Positions 18,251-26,737 of a stretch of 39,513 nt of DNA are shown piece after piece. The DNA lies in the NCBI GenBank assembly GCA_947476275.1, contig CANJPQ010000038.1:1-39513 (forward strand). The letters are read 5' to 3'. Under the pieces are notes generated by a model that was given only the letters and a program-made list of their open reading frames with translations, ran no database searches and was not told the DNA's origin. Position numbers and translations under genes: made by a program. The stretch's first letter is position 1. Every line of letters starts with the position of its first letter. This stretch comes from Fidelibacterota bacterium (GTDB taxonomy: Bacteria; Pseudomonadota; Alphaproteobacteria; Rhodospirillales; Rhodospirillaceae).

Positions 18251-19061
18251 CGCCGCTGCCCGGCATATCGAAGGACAGGCCGATCTGTGAGGCGGGCCGC
18301 ACGGAGACGGGACTGAAGTAATCCCCCAGCTTCTTGTTGGCGTAAGGGGTGAACAGCCCCTTGAAGCGCATGTTGAAGCTCCAGCGCGTGCCGGGTTCGC
18401 GGTTGACGCGGTTGCCGTGCATCACCGTGGGGGTGAACAGCATCACCTCGCCGTAGGTGATGGGAATAAATGCGAGTTCCGGCTCCACGGCCTTGAACAG
18501 CGCCTCGGTGCCTTGCTGCATGAACTCATGCACCCTCGCCCGCCATTGGCGGTCCGGCTCCGGCGGGAGCAGAAACATCGACTTGGTGCGCACGACATCT
18601 ACCAGCGGGATCCACAGCACCACCTCGAACGGCGAGCATTCGGAGCCCCAGGTATCGGAATGCAGCGGCAGAAGCGAGCTGTCGTCGTTGGGCAACTGCA
18701 CGCTGAGGCCGATGTTGCGCTGCATGGCGAGCTCGTTCCCGACGACCTCCTCCACCAGTTTGCGGCCGCAGGCGAAGTAGGCCGGGCGGAACTGCGGATC
18801 GGCCAGAAGCTTGTCGAGAATGGCGAGGCGAAAGTCGTTCAGGTCCGCGACCTTCACGCGTTCGTGGATCGTGTCCAGGAAGGCGCCGATGTCGTTGGGC
18901 AGGGCGATCTTGAGCGCGGCGGCGGCGGCGGCGGCGGTGAGCTGGCGCACGCGATCGAGGGCGGCGCGATCCTCGGCCGGACGCACCACGTAACCGGCGG
19001 ACAGGAATTGAGCGCCGGTGTCCGACGCGGGTTCGCCGTTATTCGAAGTAGATGTAGCCAT
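18243..19061 (-). CDS. 2-oxoglutarate/Fe(II)-dependent oxygenase of a sporadic carbohydrate cluster
   Basis: A 272-residue dioxygenase-fold protein. The Fe(II) triad is visible as His134 and Asp136 (LHSDTWGS) and His215 (TPTVMHGN), and Arg226 (GTRWSFNMRF) would bind the 2-oxoglutarate carboxylate. It probably hydroxylates or desaturates a sugar or sugar-linked group. Residues 43-49 are a seven-alanine run encoded by a perfect (CGG)7 repeat. The start overlaps the preceding methyltransferase by 23 bases and its end overlaps the LIC12192 gene, which implies a linked step. The family is supported by the motifs and the neighbour; the substrate is not known. Confidence 0.78.
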   Translation of the reverse strand: MATSTSNNGEPASDTGAQFLSAGYVVRPAEDRAALDRVRQLTAAAAAAALKIALPNDIGAFLDTIHERVKVADLNDFRLAILDKLLADPQFRPAYFACGRKLVEEVVGNELAMQRNIGLSVQLPNDDSSLLPLHSDTWGSECSPFEVVLWIPLVDVVRTKSMFLLPPEPDRQWRARVHEFMQQGTEALFKAVEPELAFIPITYGEVMLFTPTVMHGNRVNREPGTRWSFNMRFKGLFTPYANKKLGDYFSPVSVRPASQIGLSFDMPGSGDG

Positions 19062-19704
19062 AGTCGCCAGTGTATCCCGCTTTTTGGAACAGCCACTCCC
19101 ATTCTCGCGGCGTATGGAACGCGCGACAGGTGAGTTGCCAGTACATCAGGTTCATTTTCTCGCGCTCAGTGCGGTAGGCCTCGACTGTGATGTGGCCGGC
19201 GCCGCCTTTGGACACCCGCGCGATCTCCCCCAGGGCGGACCACAGGTCGTCCAGGTAAAGGTTGTGCAGGGTGTTGATGCTGTAGACGAAGTCGAAGCTG
19301 CCGGTGGCATAGGGCAGGACTTTGGCGTCGCCGACTTCGAGGGTGGCGCGGACCTCCGGTTTCGCATTGGCGATGGCGTAGGCGGAGATGTCGAGGCCGG
19401 TGACGATCAGGCCGGGCACGACTTGCGTCAGCTCATAGAGCAGGAAGCCTTTGCCGCAGCCGACGTCCAGCACGCGGCTGCCGGCTTTCAGGCCGTAGAG
19501 CTGCACCATGCGTTCCGCGACGGGGCGCCACCGGCCGTCATAGCGGTAGCCGCCGTAGCCTTGGGTGCGATCGCCGTCCCAATAGGCCTCGCCGTACTGA
19601 ATCGCGACCTCGGCCACCGCGGCCTTGTCGACGCTGGTGACGCGGCCGACGTAGTCCCGCTGGGTGGCGGTGTGGACAGCGGTGATGAGGTCGATGTTGG
19701 CCAT
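19039..19704 (-). CDS. class I SAM-dependent methyltransferase
   Basis: A 221-residue methyltransferase with motif I VLDVGCGKGF at residues 78-87, an acidic post-I residue (GLDIS) and a motif IV-like SFDFVYSINTLHNL. The N-terminal 60 residues carry a GYGGYRYDGRW segment that may shape the substrate pocket. It likely methylates a sugar or a cluster intermediate. The ATG at 19704 is preferred; the frame extends to 19788 into the preceding epimerase gene with no family likeness. It starts 11 bases after that gene and overlaps the oxygenase at its end. Confidence 0.8.
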   Translation of the reverse strand: MANIDLITAVHTATQRDYVGRVTSVDKAAVAEVAIQYGEAYWDGDRTQGYGGYRYDGRWRPVAERMVQLYGLKAGSRVLDVGCGKGFLLYELTQVVPGLIVTGLDISAYAIANAKPEVRATLEVGDAKVLPYATGSFDFVYSINTLHNLYLDDLWSALGEIARVSKGGAGHITVEAYRTEREKMNLMYWQLTCRAFHTPREWEWLFQKAGYTGDYGYIYFE

Positions 19705-19715
19705 GCGGTGGCGGA

Positions 19716-20708
19716 TTAGGCTTTGTGGATGTAGTCGTGGGACGAGGCCAGGATAGCGGACCAATTGGCATCGACCCAAGAGACGCATTCATCAAGGCCC
19801 GCAACGAGGTCTATCTCGGGCTTCCAGCCGAGGGTTGCCCGCGCCTTGGTGGAATCGATGACGTAGGCGGCGTCCTGACCGGGGCGCTCGGGGCCGGTTT
19901 CGACCACCTTGTTGAAGTCCGCGCCCAGGCGCTCGGCGATCATGCGGACGAAATCCTTCACCGCCACGCCAGCGTCCGGGGACAGGTGGTAGAGCTCCCC
20001 CAACTGCCCGCGTTCCAGCATCGCCAGTTCGCCGCGGGAGACGTCGCGCACATGGATGTAGGACTTCACCGCCACACCGCCGCCATCCAGGCGGATGGTG
20101 CGCTTGGTCTTGATGTAGATGATGGCGCGCATGGCGATCTTGAACAGCTGCTGGCGCGCGCCGTAGACGTTTGTAGCGCGCACGCTCATGACCGGCAGAT
20201 TGAATTGCCTGCGGTAGACATCGAGGATCATGTCCGCCGCCGCCTTCGAAGCGGCATACGGGGTGCTCGGGTTCATGCGGGCGTCCTCGCGGATCGTGCC
20301 GACGCAGTTGCCGTAGACCTCCGGCGAGGAGACATGGAGATACTTCTTCACGTAGTCGACGCGGCGCAGGTGGTTCACGAACAGGGCAAAGCTGGCGGCA
20401 TTGGTTTGGAACCAATGCTCGGGATGTTCCCAGCTGGGGCCGACTTCGCTTTGGGCGGCGAAGTTGACGATGTACTCCGGGCGCTCCTGGTCGAGGAAGG
20501 CGAGGAAGGCGTTCGCGTCGCCGTTCAGGTCGAACTGGTGGAAGCGGAAGCGGCTGAGGTCCTTGCGGGCCTTGTAGCGCAGCAGGAAATCCGGTTTCTC
20601 CGGGGAGCGGCTGATGCCGATGACATCCTTCGCCGGATCGTCGAGCAGGAGATCGACGAAATCTTGACCCGAGAAGGCATTGCTGCCGATGACGCAATAC
20701 TTCGCCAC
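19716..20708 (-). CDS. SDR-family NDP-sugar 4,6-dehydratase-like protein
   Basis: A 330-residue extended short-chain dehydrogenase. The NAD motif is the variant GSNAFSG (residues 8-14) instead of GGAGFIG. The catalytic residues are Ser128, Tyr151 and Lys155 (YAASK). The motif SSPEVYG puts Glu130 after the catalytic Ser, as in the dehydratases acting on GDP-mannose or dTDP-glucose, rather than in simple epimerases. It probably forms a 4-keto-6-deoxy intermediate. It starts 11 bases after the APH-type kinase gene. The exact nucleotide sugar cannot be told. Confidence 0.72.
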   Translation of the reverse strand: MAKYCVIGSNAFSGQDFVDLLLDDPAKDVIGISRSPEKPDFLLRYKARKDLSRFRFHQFDLNGDANAFLAFLDQERPEYIVNFAAQSEVGPSWEHPEHWFQTNAASFALFVNHLRRVDYVKKYLHVSSPEVYGNCVGTIREDARMNPSTPYAASKAAADMILDVYRRQFNLPVMSVRATNVYGARQQLFKIAMRAIIYIKTKRTIRLDGGGVAVKSYIHVRDVSRGELAMLERGQLGELYHLSPDAGVAVKDFVRMIAERLGADFNKVVETGPERPGQDAAYVIDSTKARATLGWKPEIDLVAGLDECVSWVDANWSAILASSHDYIHKA

Positions 20709-20719
20709 GCGCGGTCTCC

Positions 20720-21730
20720 TTAAAATATCTCGGCGGCCAGACGCGCGAACTTTGCGCGCGCTGCGGCCAATTGTTCCGCCCGGCGATCGGTGCGATGCGC
20801 GGCAAAGGCGCGGCGGCGCTCGCCGATCGGCAGAAATTCATTCAGCATAATCACGATCCACTTCACACCATAGATCGGCAGCAGCGCATCGGTGCGTCGG
20901 CGTTCAAGCTCGGGCGCGGGGGACCAGGCGGCGACCGCGTCGCGGAAGGTTGTGTAGTAGTGCCTCGGAATCGGGACTTTGACCTGGTGGAAGGCGTCGC
21001 CCACGAGCTTCGCGGGATCGTCCGCGCCGGCGTATTCGAAATCGAGAAAGGTGATCGCGCCGGTATCGGCGATCAGGGCGTTGTGGAAGCCGAAGTCAGA
21101 AGGCGAGACAATCGGCGCCTGGGTCTGCGCGGGATCGACGCCAAGGGCTTTGAACTGTGCATGGACGGCGTTTTGGATGCGGCTCCACAGCGGTGCGACG
21201 TCGCGATCCAGAAACGCGGCGGCGTCCTGGGCGACATCATCGGTGCCGAGCGCCGCGCGCAAACGCACGAGACGGCGTTCCACGGTGGCGAGGTGCTGGT
21301 CCACCGAGAGGCAGGCTTCAGACGCCGCCGGAAGCTGCGGCACGGCGGCGCGGTTGGCGTTCAGCCCGGTCAGGAAGGCGATTGCCTGGGCGACGGCGTC
21401 GTCAGTCACATCCGCGGCCTGGGTCGCGCGGCCGGCGGCGAAGCTGTAGACGCCGAGATGGCGCGCGCGATCCTGCGCCAGCGGACGGGGCACGCAAGCG
21501 ACGCCTTGCTGCGCGGCAAATTGCAGGAAGGCGAACTCGGCGCCGAGACGGTCGCGGGTATCGTCCGCATCGTTGAAATAGGCTTTGAGGACGACATCGT
21601 CCCTGCCCGCGCTCTTCACCTGGAACACTTGATTGTTCATACCGCCGGCAAGACGGGTCGCCATGAACGGTGCGACGAGGCCGGCTTGGGCCAACACAGC
21701 GTCCGCGCCGTCCGGGAGCGTTTCGCTCAT
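20720..21730 (-). CDS. APH/choline-kinase-fold phosphotransferase
   Basis: A 336-residue kinase-like protein. The N-lobe has GGMNNQVFQV and VVLKAYF (Lys49, ATP-binding). The catalytic loop is SPSDFGFHN (Asp212, Asn217), and the metal-binding DFE motif begins at Asp230 (FLDFEYAG). This family phosphorylates hydroxyls of small molecules such as choline, homoserine, aminoglycosides and sugars. Its ATG overlaps the HAD gene stop (ATGA), so the kinase and the HAD protein are made together. Likely role: phosphorylating a cluster intermediate. An in-frame extension to 22201 is a shadow of the HAD gene. Confidence 0.75.
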   Translation of the reverse strand: MSETLPDGADAVLAQAGLVAPFMATRLAGGMNNQVFQVKSAGRDDVVLKAYFNDADDTRDRLGAEFAFLQFAAQQGVACVPRPLAQDRARHLGVYSFAAGRATQAADVTDDAVAQAIAFLTGLNANRAAVPQLPAASEACLSVDQHLATVERRLVRLRAALGTDDVAQDAAAFLDRDVAPLWSRIQNAVHAQFKALGVDPAQTQAPIVSPSDFGFHNALIADTGAITFLDFEYAGADDPAKLVGDAFHQVKVPIPRHYYTTFRDAVAAWSPAPELERRRTDALLPIYGVKWIVIMLNEFLPIGERRRAFAAHRTDRRAEQLAAARAKFARLAAEIF

Positions 21731-22353
21731 GGGAAGGGTGCCCAAGGTTCGGCGCCGAAGAAACCGGCGGCGATCTCGTCCCAGGAGCCGACGCGGCGCA
21801 TGTCCGCGCTGGACGCGTACTGCACGGCGGGATCGAACAAGATGCGGTTCACCGACTTCGGAAAATCGGGCTCGCCCAGAAACTCCGGCAGATCGTCGAT
21901 GAACCAATCGCAGCCCAGCGCGCCGATGCGCTGCAGCTTCGCCTGCTTGGTGAGCTCGAGATAGATGTCCTCGCCGGGCCGCAGCCGCACCTCGTGCAAC
22001 GCCGCCTGATGCTGCAGCCAGGCGAGCGCGGAGCGGTGCAGATCGTAGGGCGGACCCGCGAACGGGTGGCGCGTCTTGTGGCTGACGATCTTGATATCGA
22101 CACCACGGCCTTGCGCGTCCTTGATGAAATCCCAGACGCCGGGAAACGGATCGGCACCGGTCATGCCAGGGCCATAGACGTAGCCTTGCATCTCGGTCCA
22201 CAGCGGTTCGCGGGCGGTGGCGCGCAGGTAATCGCGCACCGCGCCCTTGGTGACGGCGACGTCCGCCTCCAGCAAGCCGCGATCTCGGGCGGTGCGATGG
22301 AAGATGCCGTCGTAGCAGACGATGGTGTTGTCGAGGTCGATGCCGATGCGCAT
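21727..22353 (-). CDS. HAD-superfamily hydrolase-like protein
   Basis: A 208-residue protein opening with the HAD nucleophile motif IDLDNT (Asp6 and Asp8). Motif II-like KIVSHKT and the metal-binding WFIDDLPEF follow. The core fold is complete, with a helical cap between motifs I and II. Members dephosphorylate sugar phosphates or nucleotides. It lies 18 bases after the transketolase C-terminal gene and is coupled to the downstream kinase gene by ATGA. A kinase and a phosphatase made as a pair suggests a shift of phosphate position before nucleotide activation (inference). Confidence 0.72.
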   Translation of the reverse strand: MRIGIDLDNTIVCYDGIFHRTARDRGLLEADVAVTKGAVRDYLRATAREPLWTEMQGYVYGPGMTGADPFPGVWDFIKDAQGRGVDIKIVSHKTRHPFAGPPYDLHRSALAWLQHQAALHEVRLRPGEDIYLELTKQAKLQRIGALGCDWFIDDLPEFLGEPDFPKSVNRILFDPAVQYASSADMRRVGSWDEIAAGFFGAEPWAPFP

Positions 22354-22371
22354 GGGGCGACGCGGACGCGC

Positions 22372-23307
22372 TTACGCGCGCGGGCCGCCCTCAACGGCGC
22401 GGCGGACCCGCGCCACGATGTCCTCGGCGGTGAGACCGAACAAGGCGCGCGCATACTTGGTATTGCCGGTCTCGTGCATGAATTCATCGCGGGTGCCGAA
22501 GCGGCAGATCTGCGCCTTGAACGGACCGTTGTCGGCAGCCCACTCAGCGACCGCGCTGCCGAGGCCGCCGATGAGACTATGTTCCTCAACGGTGGCGACG
22601 ACCTTGAACGTGGCGAACACGTCGGCGAGCAGCGCCGTATCGAGCGGCTTCACGGTGTGCATGTTGACGACCGCGGCGCTGATGCCGATGTCTTTCAGCT
22701 TGTAGGCGGCGTCGAGGACCGTGGGCAACAGCACACCGGTGCCGATGAGGCACGCATCCGTGCCGTCGCGCAGGCGTTCGGCTTTGCCGATCGTAAGCTT
22801 CGGGGTCGACGCATGGATCTGCGGTTCGCCCTTCTTGCCGATGCGCATATAGGTGGGCTTGTCCTGATCCAGCGCCGCGTTGAGCAGCGCGCGCACTTCC
22901 CAGGCGTCGGCCGGGCAGACCACGTTCATGTTGGGAAGACTGCGCAGGAGCGAAATGTCCTCGCAGGAATGGTGCGTGGGGCCGAGCGAAGCGTAGCCGA
23001 GGCCCGAGCCGACACCGACGATCACCACCGGGACGTTGTGATAGCACACGTCGTTGCGGATCTGCTCCAGGCAGCGGGTCGTGATGAACGGCGTGATGGT
23101 ATAGGCGATGGGACGCAAGCCGCTGAGCGCCAGGCCGCCGGCCATCGAGATCATGTTCGCTTCGGCGACGCCGCAGTTGAAGAAGCGTGTCGGCGCGACG
23201 GCCTTGTACTTGTCGAACAGCTTGTTGCCGATATCGCCCGACAGGAACACAACATCGTCACGTGCACCCGCCAGCTTCGTGATCTCGTCTGCGAAAGCGT
23301 TCCTCAT
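22372..23307 (-). CDS. transketolase-like C-terminal subunit
   Basis: A 311-residue protein equal to the pyrimidine-binding (Pyr) and C-terminal domains of transketolase. The segment FFNCGVAEANMISMAGGLA holds Glu49, the glutamate that activates thiamine diphosphate. It also has HHSCEDISLLRSLPNM and an ending C-terminal domain (VEEHSLIGGLGSAV). It overlaps the N-terminal subunit gene by ATGA, so both are produced in equal amounts. Split transketolases of this kind occur in sugar and secondary-metabolite clusters. The likely product is a ketose lengthened by two carbons or a two-carbon branch; the partner substrates are unknown. Confidence 0.85.
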   Translation of the reverse strand: MRNAFADEITKLAGARDDVVFLSGDIGNKLFDKYKAVAPTRFFNCGVAEANMISMAGGLALSGLRPIAYTITPFITTRCLEQIRNDVCYHNVPVVIVGVGSGLGYASLGPTHHSCEDISLLRSLPNMNVVCPADAWEVRALLNAALDQDKPTYMRIGKKGEPQIHASTPKLTIGKAERLRDGTDACLIGTGVLLPTVLDAAYKLKDIGISAAVVNMHTVKPLDTALLADVFATFKVVATVEEHSLIGGLGSAVAEWAADNGPFKAQICRFGTRDEFMHETGNTKYARALFGLTAEDIVARVRRAVEGGPRA

Positions 23308-24134
23308 GACAGGCCCAGTTCCGCAAAGGCTTTGGCGACTTCGTCCTCGGTCGGGATGCGGTAGTGCCAGTTGTTGTCGTCTTCCATGAACGACACGCCT
23401 TTGCCCTTCACGGTATGGGCGACGATGGCGGTGGGCCGTTCGTTGGAGGGTTTCACGCCGGACATCAGCTTGATCAGGCCTTCGACGTCATGGCCGTCGG
23501 TCTCGACGGCCTGCCAACCGAAGGCGCGCCATTTGTCGATCAGCGGATCGAGGTGCATGACCTCCTGGCTGCGGCCGGTGGCCTGCCATTTGTTGAAATC
23601 GACGATGGCGCAGAGGCCGCCGAGCTTCTGCGCGGGCGCGAACATGGCCCCTTCCCACACGGAGCCTTCGTTGCATTCGCCGTCGCTGAGCAGCGCGAAC
23701 ACGCGGTAGTCGCGGGCTTGAATGCGCGCCGCTAAGGCCATGCCGATGCCCAAGCCCAGGCCGTGGCCGAGGGATCCGGTGGCGGCTTCCACGCCCGGCG
23801 CGCAATCGGGGCCGGGATGTTCGGCGAGGTGACCGCCCGCGACGTTGTAGCTGTCGAGATCGGCGCGCGGAAAGAAGCCGGCGTGGGCGAGCGTGGCATA
23901 CAGTGCCGTCGCGGCGTGACCCTTGCTGAGGATGAAGCGATCCCGCGTCACGTCTTTCGGACGCGCCGGATCGATGCGCAGCACGCCCCAGTAGGCCGCA
24001 GTCAGGATATCGATGCATGACAGGCAGGACGCCAGGTGCGGCGTCTTCGCCCGATGCGACATCTGCACCACCTCGCCGCGTAACGTAGCGGCGATGCGCG
24101 GCAGGTCGGCGTTGGTGCGACTCACCGCTGTCAT
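23304..24134 (-). CDS. transketolase-like N-terminal subunit
   Basis: A 276-residue thiamine-diphosphate-binding (PP) domain of transketolase. The cofactor motif runs from SDGECNEG (151-157) to Asn181 in IVDFN. It also has ILSKGHAATALYA (68-80) and GSLGHGLGLGIG (120-131), with the conserved histidines. Together with the adjacent C-terminal subunit it forms one active centre at the dimer interface. It lies four bases after the preceding epimerase gene in this strand's order. It is unlikely to be the housekeeping transketolase, because that is normally a single chain. Confidence 0.87.
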   Translation of the reverse strand: MTAVSRTNADLPRIAATLRGEVVQMSHRAKTPHLASCLSCIDILTAAYWGVLRIDPARPKDVTRDRFILSKGHAATALYATLAHAGFFPRADLDSYNVAGGHLAEHPGPDCAPGVEAATGSLGHGLGLGIGMALAARIQARDYRVFALLSDGECNEGSVWEGAMFAPAQKLGGLCAIVDFNKWQATGRSQEVMHLDPLIDKWRAFGWQAVETDGHDVEGLIKLMSGVKPSNERPTAIVAHTVKGKGVSFMEDDNNWHYRIPTEDEVAKAFAELGLS

Positions 24135-24138
24135 GCCG

Positions 24139-25134
24139 CTAGGTCAGCTTCTTCTGTTGCATGGTCTTGATGTTGTAGTAGCGCGGATCGGTCATGGCAT
24201 CCGGCAGCTTGCCGGCCTTGAAGGCATCCACCATGTCACGCACCGCTTCTTCCACCGTGTGCTTCGGCTTGAAGCCGATCTCGCGGGCGATCTTCTCCGA
24301 ATTGACGTGATACGAGCGATTGTCGTCGGTCGGGCTGACTTCGATCGTGGCATCGCCGACGATGCTCTTCACACGATCCGCCAGGGCCGAGACGGAAATA
24401 TTCTCGTAGCCCGCGTTGTAGATCTTGCCGTCGATGGCTTCGTCAGGGAGCGTCAGGACGTGCAGGTAGAGGTCCGTCATGTCCTGGATGTGCAGATTGG
24501 GCCGTAGCTGGGCGCCGCCGAACACCTTGATCTTGCCGTTGTGATAGGCGTGGGCGCTGAGGATGTTGACGATCACGTCCAGACGTTGCCGCGGCGAATA
24601 GCCGCACACGGTCGCGGGCCGCAAGGTGAGCGTGACAAAGCCTGGCTCCCGCTCCTCCTCCAGGACGTCCTCGCACATGGCCTTGAACTTCGAGTAGTCG
24701 GTCAGCGGTTCGCGCGGCAGGTCTTCGGTCACGTCGCCGTCCTTGATGCCGTAGACGGAAGAGGACGAAGCGTAGACGAAGCGCTTCACGCCGGCCTTCT
24801 TGGCGGCTTTCACCAGCGGCCGGAAGCAATCGAAGTTGATCGACTTGCCGAGGTTGGGATCGAGCTCGAAGGATGGATCGTTGGAGATGCAGGCGAGATG
24901 GATGACGGCTTCGCAGCCTGCAAGCGCCTGCTCCACCGCCTTGGGGTCGCGCAGATCGCCTTTGATCTGCCTCAGGCGCGGGTGCGTTTCGTAGCCCGGG
25001 AACACGTCATCCCCGTAAAGATACAGGTCGAGCACGCTCACGCCATAGCCGGCATCGAGCAGCTTTGGCACCAACACGGCGCCGACATACCCGGCGCCGC
25101 CGGTGATCATCACGTTGCAACCCTTGGAAATCAT
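24139..25134 (-). CDS. SDR-family NAD-dependent epimerase/dehydratase
   Basis: A 331-residue extended SDR. The NAD motif GGAGYVG is at residues 12-18, and the YxxxK pair is Tyr147 and Lys151 (DYSKFK). The catalytic Ser segment SSSSVYGIKD lacks the Glu seen in 4,6-dehydratases, pointing to an epimerase or reductase. The ATG at 25134 is preferred over a TTG 12 bases earlier. It lies 25 bases after the HldE-like gene and four bases before the transketolase N-terminal gene, so it probably acts on the nucleotide sugar made by that pathway. Confidence 0.78.
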   Translation of the reverse strand: MISKGCNVMITGGAGYVGAVLVPKLLDAGYGVSVLDLYLYGDDVFPGYETHPRLRQIKGDLRDPKAVEQALAGCEAVIHLACISNDPSFELDPNLGKSINFDCFRPLVKAAKKAGVKRFVYASSSSVYGIKDGDVTEDLPREPLTDYSKFKAMCEDVLEEEREPGFVTLTLRPATVCGYSPRQRLDVIVNILSAHAYHNGKIKVFGGAQLRPNLHIQDMTDLYLHVLTLPDEAIDGKIYNAGYENISVSALADRVKSIVGDATIEVSPTDDNRSYHVNSEKIAREIGFKPKHTVEEAVRDMVDAFKAGKLPDAMTDPRYYNIKTMQQKKLT

Positions 25135-25159
25135 CGCGGCGATCAATCCCGTAAGGCGG

Positions 25160-26737
25160 TTATTTCAGAAGAGCGGTGAGATACTTAATATAGGGCGCAC
25201 GTTCGATGAACGAGCGGTGGCCGACAATACCCACCTTCATCGCGCCCGCGACATTGCCGAGGAAAGCGACAGTGGACAGCGGCATGCCGCAATAGGCCAT
25301 CGGCGCAGACACAGCGAAGAATGCATCGCCCGCGCCGACGGTGTCGATAATTCTGCTGGTTAGAGCCGGAACCTGGTAGAGGCCGCCGGCATCGCGCGCG
25401 GCCGCATCCTTATCGTAGGCAAGGCAACCGTTCTTGCCGAGGGTGACGACCACCTTGCCGCAATCGATCACCTCGGGGAGGCGGCGGACCAGTTCCTCGC
25501 TGTCGGCGTATTTGTCGCGCACGGCAAGGCGCGCTTCCGGCCCGTCGATGCAGATGTAGTCCGCGCGGCGATACTTGCTAATCACGTTGTAGCCGTGATT
25601 GCCGCTGTTGGTCTGCGTGTTGACGGCCAGGAATTTCGCTTTCTTCGTCAGCAGCTCCAAGGTGGAGCCGTGCAGGAGCCCGTGCCCGAAGTCCGTGACG
25701 ATGACCACGTCATAGTTGGGGAGGCGTTCCTCGAGCAGAGCATTGAACGCCGCCTGCTCGTCCGACGGCAACGGCGCGTCGTTCATGTGGTAGACTTCGA
25801 ACAATTTCTTCAGCGAGTAGCCGCTGTCGACAAAGCGGCACTTGCGCGTGGTCGGCGCACCCTTGCGCGTGATCGCCGTCAACGTGACGTTCTTATGCAG
25901 GGCGCCGCGGATGAGATCCTCGTAGGACTCGTTTTCGCCGAGGGCAGTCAGCAGTTCGACTTGGCCGCAGAAACCCGCGACATGGTTGGCCGCAGCTACC
26001 GCGCCGCCGGCAAAGACCTCGCGGTCCTTGAACTGGGTGGCGATGATGACTTCCTTGGAGGGCCGGCCAAGGGCGGTCACATATTGGTATTCGTCGATGA
26101 TCGCTTCACCGACGAGAAGAACGCGCACGTCCTTCAGGGACTCGATGTCCTTCAGAATCGCGGCCAACGCACCGCCGTCGCGCAGGTCGTCGAGGTAGCG
26201 CTGGACTGCCGGCTCATGCAGTGCGAAGTGCCGGTTGAGCAGGGTGGAGGAGCTGAAGGCCTCCTCGTCGGTGAACACGATCTCGCCGCCATGTGCCTCC
26301 ACGGCTTCGCGCTCGGCGGTGATCTTGCCGGTCACGTCGGCACCGGCGTCGCTGTACTCGTTGCCCTTAATGTAGATGTCGGGCTGGACTGTGCGGAGTA
26401 CGTTCTCGGCCGTCATCGCCTGATTGATCGCAACCGCATCGACATGAACCAGGGATGCGAGCATCTCCGCGCGCAGGTGTTCCGGGAACACCGGGCGGCC
26501 CGGGCCCTTGTTGACGAACTTGTCGCCTGTCAGCGTGACCACGAGATACGAGCCCTCGCGGCGCGCGGCTTCGAGATGGCGCACATGACCGACATGCAGC
26601 AGATCAAACACGCCGTGGGCGTAGACCACCTTTTTGCCGGCCGCCTTGGCAGCCTTCACGCGCGCGGCCAGTCCATCGATCGTGGTGATCTTTTGGCGGG
26701 CGTCGGTGTCGCTCATCTTCGGTGTGTCGTTGCTCAT
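25160..26737 (-). CDS. RfaE/HldE-like fusion with inverted domain order (nucleotidyltransferase + PfkB kinase)
   Basis: A 525-residue fusion. Residues about 35-170 are a nucleotidyltransferase of the RfaE type: GVFDLLHVGH (HVGH at 48-51) and FSSSTLLNRHF near its end. Residues about 203-525 are a PfkB/ribokinase-type kinase with AGGAVAAANHVA and the catalytic GAGD (Asp471 in DTVGAGDAFF). In E. coli HldE the kinase comes first and the nucleotidyltransferase second; here the order is reversed. The substrates could be heptose phosphates or another ketose- or heptose-like sugar. The start is fixed by the ATGA overlap with the preceding epimerase gene; the longer frame to 26920 is a shadow. It probably phosphorylates and activates the sugar made by the transketolase pair (inference). 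Confidence 0.8.
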   Translation of the reverse strand: MSNDTPKMSDTDARQKITTIDGLAARVKAAKAAGKKVVYAHGVFDLLHVGHVRHLEAARREGSYLVVTLTGDKFVNKGPGRPVFPEHLRAEMLASLVHVDAVAINQAMTAENVLRTVQPDIYIKGNEYSDAGADVTGKITAEREAVEAHGGEIVFTDEEAFSSSTLLNRHFALHEPAVQRYLDDLRDGGALAAILKDIESLKDVRVLLVGEAIIDEYQYVTALGRPSKEVIIATQFKDREVFAGGAVAAANHVAGFCGQVELLTALGENESYEDLIRGALHKNVTLTAITRKGAPTTRKCRFVDSGYSLKKLFEVYHMNDAPLPSDEQAAFNALLEERLPNYDVVIVTDFGHGLLHGSTLELLTKKAKFLAVNTQTNSGNHGYNVISKYRRADYICIDGPEARLAVRDKYADSEELVRRLPEVIDCGKVVVTLGKNGCLAYDKDAAARDAGGLYQVPALTSRIIDTVGAGDAFFAVSAPMAYCGMPLSTVAFLGNVAGAMKVGIVGHRSFIERAPYIKYLTALLK

